A DNA stretch of 64,000 bases from Timema cristinae. Taxonomy: Eukaryota > Arthropoda > Insecta > Phasmatodea > Timematidae. The stretch is taken from NCBI GenBank assembly GCA_039000515.1, contig JBCFYV010000024.1, positions 38,366,035 through 38,430,034 on the forward strand, read 5' to 3'. This document shows, in pieces, positions 1-11,485 of this stretch (position 1 is the first letter of the stretch; each line of letters begins with the position of its first letter). The notes beneath the pieces are model-generated. The model saw nothing but the letters and a program-made list of their open reading frames with translations, did not search any database and was not told the origin of the DNA. A program made the position numbers and the translations under genes.

Positions 1-1640
1 TCATCGTAATATGGATTATTGCTATAAATTGTAGTGCCAAAATATACACTACAAAAGAACTTGATTTATTTTTCAAAATGTTAAAATGTGATTTTGAAAC
101 TAGTTTATTATTTAGATAGGACATATTTTTTTATCTATACCCTAGACGTTTTTCTTAACATAAATATTTTTTTCTAACAAACCAGCTTGTATGATGTAAT
201 CGTTGTGATGGGAAGGGGGAACGGGGATATGCCCACGGGATGAAGATAGATGTATCTTATATAGAGTATGTAGTGGAGACCCACTGGTCTATGGCGTGGA
301 AGTAATCTGTGTTTGGTCGACGAAAGGGTGGAAGAGAGAGGGGAGGGGGAGGAAAGGGGCGTCTTGGATTGGGGGATTCACTGTCAGCGGGGGATAAAAA
401 GAGTTTGGCTGTAGGGGCTAAAGTTCCAAGTCATAAAAATAACAATACATTGTGCTGTTCATCTTTTTTGTTTCAAGATAGTGTTTATATATATATATAT
501 ATATAATGCTTTAATATAATACATTTCAATTTGTATCTTTTAAAACGTTTTTTCTTATTTCATGTTATAATATTAAAGTTTTTGGCCGTGAAATATTTGA
601 GAAAAATTAAGTATGGTAATCTAAATAACTCAGTTTATAAAAATAATAAATCAAATTATTTATCTATATTTACTTTAATTGAAGCATATTTCCCGTTGTT
701 TTATTACTATAAGCTACTCGTATATTTATTAATTACTAATAAGGCTTTTACAATTTAAATAACACAATCATAATTAACTAATGGCATCCACAGGCGAACC
801 TCAAGATAAAATGCATTAAAGTTTTTGTAACAAAATATTTATGTATAAGGGAGATAAAAATTGTTTTAAAATACTTCCTAAAGGTTCTGATAAAACAAAT
901 GTGGATAATGGATATGTATCCGCAGATATTATACGATGATTTTTTTTTTATTGCCCTGCCTGTACCCCAATTTTATTACGAAAGCACATATCTGACATCT
1001 AGAAAAAGCTTTCAAGTGTTTTTACGTCATATTATACTATCTGCATATGCCAATCTTGATATATGTTATCAATACATTTAAATAACCCTAATAGTAAGGT
1101 AAAATTATATAAATATTGACCGCAAAATTTAATATATTTTCTAGAAAGTCCTCAAAATAACTAATTGTAAGGAAATCAAGGCATAGGTTCTAGTTAAAAT
1201 CAAAATTAAAGTTACAAAGTTGTAAGAACATTTTAATGTATCCAGATTTTAAATCTAACTAGCACTTGAACTAATGAAGTAATTAGTTAGGTGTACTGTC
1301 ATTATGAGGGGCTTATAATGTTTATGGTGAATAAAGAAGAGCTGATATATATTTGATTATATCGACTAGACTGTGAATAATCCGAGCACAATCTATAAAA
1401 TAGATTAGAAAAGAGAAAAGTTGATGAGTACATTAAAATTTCATTTGAGGAATAAAGTTTAATTTTCAAAAATATATATATTAAGAAATTTCAACTAGAC
1501 AAGCAAATAGTAATATGTTCTATCATTAAGCTACTCAAGTTAATTATGTTATCAAGTTAATATATCACAAATTATCTTAAGGTTCAGCTTATTATAAAAA
1601 AAATATATCAGAATCACATCCTCGTTGATTCGTGTTTGAT
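1..1640. other. AT-rich DNA, no gene seen
   Basis: No coding signature is recognised. The short open frames in the first kilobase are ordinary chance frames; the first ends in a (TA)n run at 486-505. There is a mildly G-rich stretch at about 205-400 with no recognisable motif. Confidence 0.6.
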
Positions 1641-1649
1641 TTTTTTTTC

Positions 1650-1725
1650 TCCCAATAGCTCGGTAGTAACATTTTGACACACTAATCCCAAAAGTACCAG
1701 ATTCAATTCACATATGCATGTGGCA
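1650..1725 (+). mobile_element. tRNA-like SINE head, degenerate
   Basis: A box-A-like segment (ATAGCTCGGTAGTAACA) is followed about 35 bp later by a box-B-like segment (AGATTCAATTCA). This is the spacing of a tRNA-derived RNA polymerase III promoter. The flanks do not fold as a tRNA and no body or tail is recognised, so it is most likely an old SINE fragment. It could be coincidence. Confidence 0.35.
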
Positions 1726-1729
1726 TTAT

Positions 1730-2925
1730 ATATATTATATATATATATACATGTATGCATTGCTTATAGCCCATATACAAAATTTTAATTCAAATATAAT
1801 GTTTACTCAGTGAACCTTTAGAAATGGCAGAAAATTTTATTCATAATATATAAATATATCTGCTAAATAACCAATAAAATACTCGAATTATTAATCGAGC
1901 TAGCCAATTTTTTTGCGTGTAATTATTTAATCATGTTTATCCTGAATTACTTATTAAGAGAGTTTTGTAATCAAATTTAAATTTAATTTTTAAATTAATC
2001 AGTTTCAAGTTATAATGAAGCCTAGCTGTTAGTACCTACCATCTATCTATTGTTTATAATACCTAGTTTCAAATAGTAGTCAAATTTGTGTTCTCGAGCT
2101 ATTTGTACCAGGAGGAACATTATGTTGGCAACAATAGTCAACTAGCATCAAGTTTGGTAACTAAAGTTCGTAGTGCTTTACAAATGTCTGCTATTGTGTT
2201 GTTACAGTTTATGAACTTTGTTTCCATGAAGAGGAAAACGAATTCTTAGTATTATTATTCTAACTTTACAGGTACAATATATACGCTAACGTTCCTGGGA
2301 AACTCTTCAACTGGTATATGCTTGAGTGACCAATGAGGATGAAAAGTTAATAGTTTAATTGTTTTATGGTCAAACCCTTGGGATTGTTGTAGACTAACGA
2401 GTAAAACATGAAAATAGCTTGTCGGACGCTTTGAATAAGTACGGATGTTAAAGATTAATATATTTTAGCTATTAATATTTAGAGTATTTTATAACTAAAA
2501 TACATCTTTAAACACAGAATATTATTACAATAAAAACTGATAGATGGATACTTTATGTAACTCTAATATACCTGGTCTGATAAAAAATCTGAATTAACAG
2601 AAGATAATAATATATGGAGTTTTTTTTAACTGATTGTACTCAATTATGAAATATGATTAAAATGCAATATTAGAGAGTTTTAACAACCCATTGATTAAGG
2701 TTTTGGAAACTCTCGTTGATTTTGGTCTTAATTTAAATACCAATTTTCATTAAAAATATATATTTTTTACGGTCAACATTGATAACATATTATTTTATTT
2801 TAAGTTAAATTTTATAGGTATTGATATTTTCTACCAAAATTGACAAATCGAATATCACATGACTTGGCATATGAATAAGTGAAAGTAGATTAATAAAGTT
2901 TGGTCGTCAGACTACCTTTTCTTGT
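1730..2925. other. AT-rich DNA, nothing recognised
   Basis: AT-rich sequence with short TA runs near the start. No repeat family, RNA gene or coding frame is recognised. Confidence 0.55.
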
Positions 2926-3240
2926 TGGGGGCTCCGCCCCAAAGCCCCCATGAGTTTTCTTTGCAAGTGGATGTAAACTAATGCAATTCCAGAACCGTTT
3001 TTTGATAGGTCTTACCATTTATCCACAAGAGACCTCCAAAGAAAGGTCCGCACCGTCTTTAAAGTTGCTCCTCCATTTAGATTTTTCCGGGGGTTAATTT
3101 TTTTTAAACTTTTTGATATTTTCCCGTCGATTACAGGCTATAAGCTATAAATTTGCCAAATTTCAAGTTTCTAGATCATCTGAAAGAGGGTAAACATTAA
3201 TATCAGTGAGTAAGTCAGCCGTGTGGCTTTATAGTTTTTT
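2926..3240 (+). repeat. dispersed repeat, possibly LINE 3' end
   Basis: The segment opens with a GC-rich hairpin-like run (GGGGGCTCCGCCCC), and the next part (GAGTTTTCTTTGCAAG, then GTAAACTRATG) recurs near 26885. The end, with AAATTTCAAGTTTCTAGATC and a GTGAGTAAGTCAG block, resembles the ends of the RTE-like elements at 21960 and 40141. I infer a diverged member of that dispersed class. No protein is encoded. Confidence 0.4.
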
Positions 3241-3633
3241 AGTAATAAAAATAAGGCCCTTATTCTAAGAAGTGCACTGTACATTTGTTATCAATAACTA
3301 AGTTTTTCTTATGAAAGTCAACTTTTGAATCATCCTGTATATTAATAAATTGGAGTTTTTAATTCTGTGATGAGAATTTATCGATGTCTACCGCATGCAG
3401 GGACCTGAAATTTTAAAATTACTAGCATCTGTACACACACAATCATGTACACCTCGAATCTGGAATTTTCTAAATTTTTAACCAGTTTAATTTTAATTTA
3501 TCAAAAAGTGGGTCTGAAGAAATAAATTGAACAGATTTTTTTATATCTGTTTGAAGGAACAAAAAGCCGTTACCCGGGGTAGTCACTCAATGCATTGCCT
3601 TGTTACTCTGATTGGTATTGATGTTTTCAAATA

Positions 3634-4183
3634 CACGGGGTTCGGAAACTCAACGCCCAAACTGCACGTATAGTATGTTTGAACCAAAAGTAATATAAAA
3701 TACACTTACATCCGGAAAACTATGCTAATACCATTACATTGTTTTCTAAGATTCGGCTTAAAACGCTGGGAGAGCAAAACTGTGCGAGTGTGCGTGTATA
3801 ACAAGTTGAATAGGATTTAGGTGCTTGGCACTATACATGTAATAATGGCAAGCACTTGTTATGTATGACCGTTAATGATGACCCTCAGAACGTATTCCCA
3901 TTTCTAGATGGACAGGTGTGTTGTTTACTATTAATGGTGGTAAGTTCTGCTGCCGTCATCCAAGATGTTGAGGTGTGCAGTGTCTTGCGCCTAACTCCTA
4001 TGCAACCTGTTGTACACGCATGCTTGCACAGCTTTGCTCTCCAGGGGCTGTACGCCAAAACTTTAAGCATCATTTAATGGTATTGGCATAGTTTTCCGGA
4101 TGTAAATATATAAGGATTCACTATTACTTTTGGTTCAAACAAACTATGTGTGGGGTTTGAGAGTTGAATTACCGAACACACTA
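3634..4183. mobile_element. foldback MITE, Tc1/mariner-like
   Basis: The two halves are long imperfect inverted repeats of about 200 bp (3634-3840 and about 3965-4183). The outermost bases are CACGGGGTTCGG on the left and, read inward from the right, TAGTGTGTTCGG. Inner arm matches include TTTGAACCAAAAGTAATA and CATCCGGAAAACTATG. A TA dinucleotide flanks both ends, which fits Tc1/mariner-type target duplication but is weak in AT-rich DNA. No transposase is encoded, and the two opposed frames of 62-73 codons inside are by-products of the palindrome. Superfamily assignment is inference. Confidence 0.65.
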
Positions 4184-4189
4184 TATAAG

Positions 4190-4955
4190 CATACCTATCT
4201 TGTTTATAAGCATATTTGTAACTTTTATTTAAATCTTGTTCAGGCATTAATAGGAGTTACATGCGCATCTTATCTACTTGTTAGAATGTTGATACTCTAG
4301 AATGAGAGATCAATAGATGCAATATTTGTTCAAATTTCAACTTTTATCAATGTTTTCAAGTTCAAACAAAATAAAAAAGTCTAACTTTGGGGACAGACAA
4401 ATCATCTTGAGAGTTCCTGAATAGTATTGGCTTGACGGTTTTCCACCATCGTTTCAAATAAAGTAAAAGTTTACATAAAATGGTTCTTTAACAATCCTAT
4501 TTTATTATAGTAGAAGACGAGGCTTTTTCCTAAAGTATGGAGGGGAAGTAGAAAAGGTAACAAGAAAATGGGTTATGCTGACGGCACTTTAAGAAGATGG
4601 CAGGCGCTTGCAACTCATGCGCAAAAAAAGACGGAGAGAAAGAAAGGTAAATACGTAAAGAAATAAAGAATACGAAACCGCTTTCTAGTCATGTCACATC
4701 TTTCGAACTCTAGTTACAAAATGTAAAGCAAATTTTTATTTCATTTTGCCTTTTATTATTATGCCTCACTATATTCAGTAGGTATACGCTCGAAAGTAAT
4801 ATACATTTAGTAGGATTTACTTAAAATTTAATTGTCCACCATATTTTTTATTGAAAATATTTTGCATATAAATTTAAAACATATTACATTCAAGGTATTT
4901 CTTCTGTTGTTTCTAGCACATCAAACTAAAAATTTATACTATAAGCATTTTAGTT
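4190..4955. other. AT-rich DNA, nothing recognised
   Basis: No coding signature or repeat family is recognised. A slightly purine-rich patch lies at about 4510-4680. Confidence 0.5.
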
Positions 4956-4960
4956 TACAT

Positions 4961-5065
4961 ATTATTTAAATTTAAAAATGACACCTGCACACGAGAATCG
5001 AACCTGGGAACTTTGGGTTAAATTCCCGTGTCCTGGTGTCATTTATATATATAAATAATATATAT
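4961..5065. repeat. hairpin around tRNA B-box-like sequence
   Basis: An imperfect palindrome with arms of about 50 bp. The left arm reads AAATGACACC and then CACGAGAATCGAACC; the right arm reads GGTTAAATTCCCGTG and then GGTGTCATTT. The minus strand of the left arm holds a tRNA B-box-like GGTTCGATTC. No box A is found at the expected distance. It could be a tiny foldback derived from two SINE-head fragments in opposite orientation, or a miniature TIR element. Confidence 0.5.
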
Positions 5066-5129
5066 TTAGATGCAGTTATAACCGTAATTAACAATTAATA
5101 TTATAGCTTGATTATTTAATTAATAATTT

Positions 5130-5325
5130 TAGTTTACGCTAAAGGGCTAGAGAGAATTAAGAGATGATTAAGATTATATCCATCCATATTTTCGTGGAGG
5201 GAGTGTAGAAAGTTATTTTGAAATTAAAATCATCAGTACACTCAACCGAGATTAGAACCTAAACTCTCCTCCAACAAACTAGACTTAATGAGCCTGACGT
5301 TGAGACATCGTGCACACATATTTAT
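5130..5325 (-). mobile_element. SINE-B, degenerate copy
   Basis: On the minus strand, a B-box-like GGTTCTAATCTCGG is followed by a body matching SINE-B (CTACACTCCCTCCACG and TTTAGCGTAA). The conserved 3' tail is missing or decayed. Identification rests on the order of these blocks compared with the well-preserved copy at 12337-12666. Confidence 0.55.
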
Positions 5326-5329
5326 TTTG

Positions 5330-5825
5330 TATTCAGTTTTTGTGACGTATTTTTAATTCATCAGAATCTTAGCTATAACGTGGAGGAAAGATAAAATTTA
5401 GAACATTATGATTGTAAAGATAACTATTCACTATTAAAAAATATTGGGACTGTTTAGTGAATAATTTTTTCATCAAGAAAACAGCTTGCCCTATTTAAAA
5501 ATAGTCAAATTTTATTTATTTTTTATAGAGCTAAGTGTTTTTAAAAACCGATCAATAATTTATTTTCATGGCAGCTATAACTGTTAACTGTAAATTATAT
5601 ATACCAAAGTCCATCACTTCATATCAGTCAATAAGCTAGTCTGGCTACTGATATAAAGATGCTGGGTCTTATTTCTAAAAGGGTAGAAGATGTATCAATA
5701 CAAAACTAGGTTGGTTCTTTTATACAAATTATGAACTAGTGGTTGAGGACCTAGATATGCTTCTCTTAGAAATGATTTTTAATGAGTAGAAAATAGACTA
5801 AAGATTAAACATATTAGCTATATAT
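5330..5825. other. AT-rich DNA, nothing recognised
   Basis: No frame, repeat or RNA is recognised here. Confidence 0.5.
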
Positions 5826-5827
5826 AT

Positions 5828-6122
5828 TTATTTGAGGCAGTTTCTGAACCGACTGCTTATATCAGCACATCACAACAATTTCTATGAATGAGAAAGTCAG
5901 GCCCACTAATTTTTCTGGTAATGATATCTTCCCATACATTCCAGGAATCTTTTACATGACACAATAGACATATGACCAAAGGTTTTTACTTCCTATCCAA
6001 AGGAGGCTGTGCAACGGATCTCTATATCACTCAAGTAAAATCCGTTGATCCCAAGTGGGTCTAAACCCATGAACATCGAATACTGATTCGAGAAACTTAC
6101 CCCAAGACCACTGAGGTTGACA
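5828..6122 (-). mobile_element. SINE-D copy with tRNA-like head
   Basis: Read on the minus strand, the head has box A TGGTCTTGGGGTAAG and box B GGGTTTAGACCC. The body contains GATCCGTTGCACAGCC and GGAAGTAAAAACC, and the 3' part contains CAGTCGGTTCAGAAACTGC. The same body and tail blocks occur in the same order in the plus-strand copy near 38955-39260, and the tail alone near 29500-29640. This makes a SINE family distinct from A, B and C. The partner LINE is unknown. Confidence 0.65.
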
Positions 6123-6124
6123 AC

Positions 6125-6840
6125 TTTACATAAAATATGTCTTATAACACATCTTAATCGTGTTAGAGTCAGAAAACTTAAAACTAGAGTTTTAACTCAT
6201 AATTATTGATTCCTCTAACACAATTAAAGAATAAATATCAACTATCATTTAATAATTTAAAGATTTACAAATAGGTATCTTAACCCATATCGGATAATAT
6301 TTTTTATTTATTTTAAGACATTTTGTTTATTAAGTCTTGTCTACAGTGGAAGTAACTTTTATTCATAAATAAGAATGTAAGTCTGAGCTGTAGTTTTAAA
6401 GTCACTTTTTCAGTTTTCTGAAAAAAAAATTCATGTATGAAAGCACGCGATGTCATGTCGAATAAGTACTTTTATCATATTTAAAACTATTTAAGTAAAT
6501 TATAACTATGAGTGTTAGAATTATTATTTTCGGTTACACTGTCTCACTAGTTATTGGGTCCACACGCATATCTAATGCTTACACTTGTGTAACAGGAATT
6601 AGGTAGGTTGATTTCTTAGGAATAGTATACACATTTACATGAAGGTAGAGTGGAAATCCGTTTAAAACGCTCACAACAATCAACACTCAAATGGTATTTT
6701 GACCCATTTATTCCTGTAATTGACAGTCCAATCAGTCTATAACGAGAGCGTAACCTAGGGTCATTCGTTCACCAAATCGAGCAGGCATAATTATGTTAGT
6801 CTTTTTATTATGAATCTTTAGTAAAACGATTATTTTGGTC
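6125..6840. other. AT-rich DNA, nothing recognised
   Basis: No clear coding or repeat signature until the LINE-1 fragment begins. The 5' boundary of that LINE could lie in this stretch but is not visible. Confidence 0.5.
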
Positions 6841-6958
6841 AGTAATTTGTTGACCTCTCGCATTTTATCAAGGAGTGTAAAACTCGGAATATAAAAAACA
6901 ATTTTAACGAATGTTCTCTATGGGTGTGAAACATGGTCTCTTAACTTAGGCTCCTTTC

Positions 6959-7147
6959 ACCCATTTCAATTTTGCGATCGGCCAGCGAACGGGTAGCTGT
7001 CGGATTGAACCTCGACTGATGTCGGCCGGGCGCCACAGAACAGTCGCTCATTGTATTAAATGGGTATGTTTACACAGGCCTAATTTAGTCGTCCATCACC
7101 TTGTTGAGCGAACACACGTACTGTGTATTTGGCAGTCAAGTTGCATA

Positions 7148-7185
<38 letters not shown>

Positions 7186-7825
7186 GCACCGCGTCTTACT
7201 ATCCATTCGGGTTATACGCACTTACGCTAATGTGTAATGGTAGGGTGATTGTGAGATGAAATTGAGGACCTACAGTTTAACGTGGAATCCGAACCACGGT
7301 GGAGGCCTGGCACTCCCCACATTCACAAGATGTCTTGTCAGAGGTGAAGGAAGGGTTTGGTAATCATATAAATCTTTGCCGGGACCAAGGATTGAACCCG
7401 GCCGCCAGCATAGAAGTCTGACACCTTACCCCTAGACCACCAGGTCACCCTTTGGTTGCATATGAAAATGAATTGTATATATACATATATACACTGAATT
7501 ATTGATTTCTCTGATTGAATCACGGCCAGTGTTGTGTGACAAAACTTTAGAGAGCTATAAAATCAGGAACAAGACAAAAAAAAAATATATGCGTGGAGAA
7601 AAGTTTTTGTACATATAAAATAAATAATTCCGTCTTGTTTATCCAGAAAATTTAATCTATCAAGGGATTTTATTATTAGGTTTTGAAAATAAGAACCTGC
7701 TTAGGGAGAATGATATAAGTTAAGTGCACTAACTTTTGTTAAAATACTTGCCTTTGCTTAATTGTCTGACGGTTTGCTGTCGGCTGATATCTGCTGACTG
7801 AAAATCGGAACGTGTGAAAGGAGCC
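6959..7825. mobile_element. PIF/Harbinger-like MITE inside LINE-1
   Basis: Ends are inverted repeats beginning GGCTCCTTTCAC, with weaker similarity continuing inward for some tens of bases. A TTA trinucleotide flanks both sides (6956-6958 and 7826-7828), the 3-bp TWA target typical of PIF/Harbinger elements. Removing the element and one TTA restores a continuous LINE reading (WSLNL then HDEN), which confirms the boundaries. No transposase is encoded; about 550 bp remain once the nested SINE-A is removed. Superfamily assignment rests on the TSD and TIR only. Confidence 0.75.
7150..7454 (-). mobile_element. SINE-A, full length, nested
   Basis: Minus-strand tRNA-like head with box A TGGTCTAGGGGTAAGG. 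Box B is slightly damaged here (GGTTCAATCC). The shared body and 3' tail end in TAA repeats, seen as ATT repeats on the plus strand. Perfect 10-bp target duplication GTTGCATATG at 7140-7149 and 7455-7464. It sits inside the Harbinger-like MITE, so it is the youngest of three layers. Confidence 0.9.
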
Positions 7826-8125
7826 TTACATGACGAAAACAATTTTAGGGTGGTCTAAAAAAAAAAAAAGGTGCTTTGGAAGATATTTGATTAAAAAGGG
7901 ATGAGGTTACTGGGGAGTGGAGAAGGTCACATGATGATGAGTTACATTCCCTGTACTCAACACAAGATTTGGTAAGGTAGTAAAATCTCGCAGATTAAGG
8001 TGAACAGGACATGAAGCATGAATGGAAGAATTTAGAATTATGATCAGGCTATTAACTGGTAAGCCCAATGGGAAGACTTATACGAAGGTGGGAGGATAAC
8101 ATTAGAATGGATATAAAATAGATAG

Positions 8126-8590
8126 GGTATAATGAGGTGGACTGAATAGAACTAGTTAAAGATAGGAATAAAGTGTAATAGTGTGAACTGGATATAACTA
8201 GCTCAAGATAGGGACAGGGTTTAATGAGGTGGACTGGATAGAACTAGCTAAGGATAGGGACAGGGTGTAATGAGGTGGACTGGATAGAACTAGCTCAAGA
8301 TAGGGACAGGGTATAATGGGGTGAACTGGGTATAACTAGCTCAAGATAGGGATATAGTGTATTGGGGTGAACTTGATAGAACTAGCTCAAGATAGGGACA
8401 GGGTGTAATGAGGTGGACTGGATAAAACTAGCTCAAGATAGGGATAGAGTTTAATGGGGTGAACTGGATATAACTAGCTCAAGATAGGGACAGGGTGTAA
8501 TGAGGTGGACTGGTTAGAACTATCTTAAGATAGTGATAAGGTGTAATGAGGGGGACTGAATAAAACTAGCACACGATAGATATAGGTGTC
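8126..8590 (+). repeat. 46-bp minisatellite derived from LINE codons
   Basis: About ten tandem units of 46 bp, each around GAGGTGGACTGGATAGAACT then AGCTCAAGATAGGGACAGGG. One frame of a unit reads VDWIELAQDRDRV, a conserved C-terminal LINE peptide. Because 46 is not a multiple of three, every repeat shifts the frame and the array cannot encode a repeated protein. Two unit types are interspersed (GAGGTGGAC and GGGGTGAAC), suggesting expansion in blocks. It is placed exactly where the single motif would lie in LINE-1. Confidence 0.85.
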
Positions 8591-8722
8591 ATACTTTTGT
8601 AAGTGTGGCAATGCGATTTCGTATTCCTTATGCCATAGAGTAAAACCATTGATCAAAAATTTAATCCAAGAGAAAGAAATAAGTTATACATTTTAGGTTA
8701 GGTCTACCCACATGGTGTTATA

Positions 8723-9016
8723 TTATTATTATTATTATTATTACTATTAGCACCGCGTCTTACTACCCGTTCGGGTTATACGCACTTACGCTAATGTGTA
8801 ATGGTAGGGTGATTGCGAGATGAAATGAAGAACCTACAGTTTAACGTGGAATCCGAACCACGGTGGCGGCCTGGCATTCCCTACAGTCACAAGATGTCTT
8901 CTCAGAGGTGAAGAAAGGGTTTGGAAATCAGATAAATCTGTGCCGGGACCGAGGATTGAACCCCGGCCGCCAGCACAGAAGTCTGACACCACACCCCTAG
9001 ACCACCAGGTCACCAT
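8723..9016 (-). mobile_element. SINE-A, full length
   Basis: Complete head, body and tail, flanked by a perfect 10-bp duplication TGGTGTTATA (8713-8722 and 9017-9026). The box B region reads GGGTTCAATCC on the minus strand. The minus-strand frame of 70 codons across it is not a gene. Confidence 0.9.
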
Positions 9017-9029
9017 TGGTGTTATAGAA

Positions 9030-9293
9030 AGTATATCAAAACCCATCCCCAGTCCAGTTGGAGGTTTAGGCCAAGCCTTTTATTAACGGCGACAAAGGGG
9101 GAATATATGTCTAGTGCCAAATTTCTGAATAGCTTGTGCTTTAACATGTTTAAATGTGAAAACAGATTCTTTATACAAAGATAGATAATTAAGGACCATA
9201 GACTAAAATATTTAAATTTCGAGCACATCAAAGTTGGCATTTCTAAAAACTTCTATGGTAAAGAATACTTAATATATATACATATACACACAC

Positions 9294-9335
<42 letters not shown>

Positions 9336-10775
9336 TTTGACATTCAAAATGTGATTTCTTCATAAACTTTTATTACTACAATTATTATTACTATTACTAT
9401 TATTACTATTTTTATTATTATTATTATTTTTACTATTATTATTATTATTATTATTAATCAAACATACATTTTAACTAGTTTTTTTAATGTAATATGTACA
9501 AAAATTAGCTCGGCTACTATTCAAGAAAACTACACACAGAAATAATAAAGAATATAAAAAGCTAGTTTAATTGTATTATAAGCCGATTATCTAACTAAAC
9601 TATTTGAAATTTACAATTGGATGATTATGTATTGAAAAATATATCTAGTATAATTTCTAAAATCATGTTTTGCTTATTTTTTAATCAGATTTATATATTT
9701 GTTAAAGTAAATAATCTAAAGTAAATCTTTAATTATTAACAGTTGCGCTGTTATTAAAAAAAATCAAAATACTTCCGGAACAGTTTTATATGGTATTACA
9801 ACTCAAAAATAAAATAATCCCAAAGGCCTTGCTAAAGCTTGTATTAAATTATTCTCAAAAACGAAAATGAGCCCAAAAGTTCAGTGAAGAATAGTAGGAT
9901 TCTGAGTAATCCCATTCCACAGTGATAGCACAACCTACTTTTCTACTTTACTTCCGTATTTTTTATACACATTGCTGTTGAACACATACGTATCTGACTA
10001 GGGAAAATACAATTTGATAATCCAAAATTCATTAAAACTCCATGGGTCATATTTTCATATATATACACATACATACACATACATACAAGTACAGACGCAG
10101 AGAAAGAGGTAGGACAAAATTGATTAAAAATCACTGTAGTTTTTCCTCTTATGTGACGACAAAGTGGAATTACATGTATGTTTTTGTTCCCGGGATTTTA
10201 TATCACAAAACTTCAACTGTGTTCAACTTTCTCCTTTTAGGACATTATAAAATGTAATTTTAGAATGGTAACTTTTTGATTGAGTTATATAAAAGTTTTC
10301 TATCCGTTTCATTGCCACAGGGCCTATGAATGAAACATGGAATTCAAAAGAAAAATGTAATCACATCTGTGAATTTAGTCTCTAGATTTACCATTTATAT
10401 GAATACAGGGCGCTTGAATAGATTCTGAGGTAGGGGGTTCGTTTGTTTGGCTTTAGGGTTTAAGTATCCCCAACAAGCTGAAGTATTTAACATTAAGTTT
10501 TAACAAACAAATGAGTATTGAATTTGTTTAAGTTAATACATTTTAATTAAATAATATAATGAGAGAGATAATATAATTAATTGTGTGTGTGCGCGCACGT
10601 TTTAAATTTTCTTTCTAGAACTAAATATTTGTTTTTCATATTTATAATATCATATGTAATATAATTATAATATAACTATAAGAAACCATATCAATTTAGA
10701 CCTGAAATATAATATGAAATAAAAACAATAAGTTATTATAGAATATATTACAGCATAATTAAACATTAACATAAT
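9030..10775. other. AT-rich DNA with microsatellites
   Basis: Contains a TA-rich microsatellite at 9275-9332, an imperfect ATT/ACT trinucleotide tract at 9371-9457 and a short CATA tract at 10056-10090. No coding signature is recognised; opposed frames near 9943-10257 look like chance. Confidence 0.6.
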
Positions 10776-10807
10776 AGGATTTTCTCTTGTGGCTGCATGA
10801 TCTAACA

Positions 10808-11412
10808 CAGTGGTTCTTAACCAGGGGGCCATGAAAGGTTTTTTGGTGTGATTTAAAAAACTAATTCAAAATGTTATTTGCTTATTACTGAAGTATATTG
10901 GCTAAAATTTTACTTTTTTCAAGAAATAATTTGATGATCGTAAGCATGTAAGCACAGAAGACTATTTTCCGGGATAGTGGAGGGAAGGGAAAGCACGGAT
11001 AATAGAAATCACGTCTAGTACAAATAATCTCCATGTGTTTACCAACTCCAAAATATTCTGCCCTTTGTTTCTACTTATTTACATGAACAAAGATTTCCCA
11101 CACTGGTAGATATTAAAGGAAGAAACGTAATCGACTCCTGCATGCAAATAGCATTAAGTAATACAATTGAAATAATAAAAGACAAATCAGTTAAAAGTAT
11201 TCAACATCAGAGAGGGGTACCATTAAATCCATTTAAGTAGGTAATTTCTCTATTTTTATTTGTTTTGTTATTATAATAAGTAAATAAAGCCACTATTTTA
11301 GACTAAATCTTAATGATTAATATGTTAGTAAGAGCTGGGGGGGGGGGGGGGGGGACTAAAATATTTTAGGATATTTAGGGTGCCACGAATAATAAAAGGT
11401 TAAGCACCACTG
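10808..11412. mobile_element. hAT-like MITE inside SINE-B
   Basis: Terminal inverted repeats CAGTGGTTCTTAACC (left) and CAGTGGTGCTTAACC (right, read inward), a sequence style typical of hAT elements. They are flanked by 8-bp duplications ATCTAACA (10800-10807) and ATCTAGCA (11413-11420), matching at 7 of 8 and of the right length for hAT. It is 605 bp without a transposase frame. It includes an uninterrupted run of 18 G (11337-11354) near its right end. Confidence 0.8.
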
Positions 11413-11485
11413 ATCTAGCACGCTCCTCAACAGCAAACTAGATTGTCAATGACAGGGAGACCAAGGTTCTAAAACAAGTGGGGTG

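Larger units (their letters stand above)
6841..8650 (+). mobile_element. LINE-1: non-LTR retrotransposon 3' coding fragment, interrupted
   Basis: Decayed C-terminal part of a LINE ORF2 downstream of the reverse transcriptase core. Recognisable peptides in order are LLTSRILSRSVKLGI, VLYGCETWSLNL (before the nested insertion), GEWRRSHDDELHSLYS, RRWEDNIRMDIK, YNEVDWIEL and, at the extreme C terminus, TFVSVAMRFRIPYAIE followed by TAA. These match the conserved tail of many arthropod LINE ORF2 proteins. The gene is dead: frameshifts, stops, an insertion at 6959-7825, and expansion of the DWIELAQDRD codons into a minisatellite. No EN or RT catalytic motif remains. The clade (RTE, Jockey or CR1 group) is not resolved. 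Confidence 0.8.

Noticed and set aside
3856..4077. Opposed frames of 62-73 codons as genes
   Set aside because: They fall within the foldback MITE and arise from its palindromic arms.
8126..8590. CRISPR array
   Set aside because: The units are contiguous 46-bp repeats without spacers, derive from LINE codons and lie in animal DNA.
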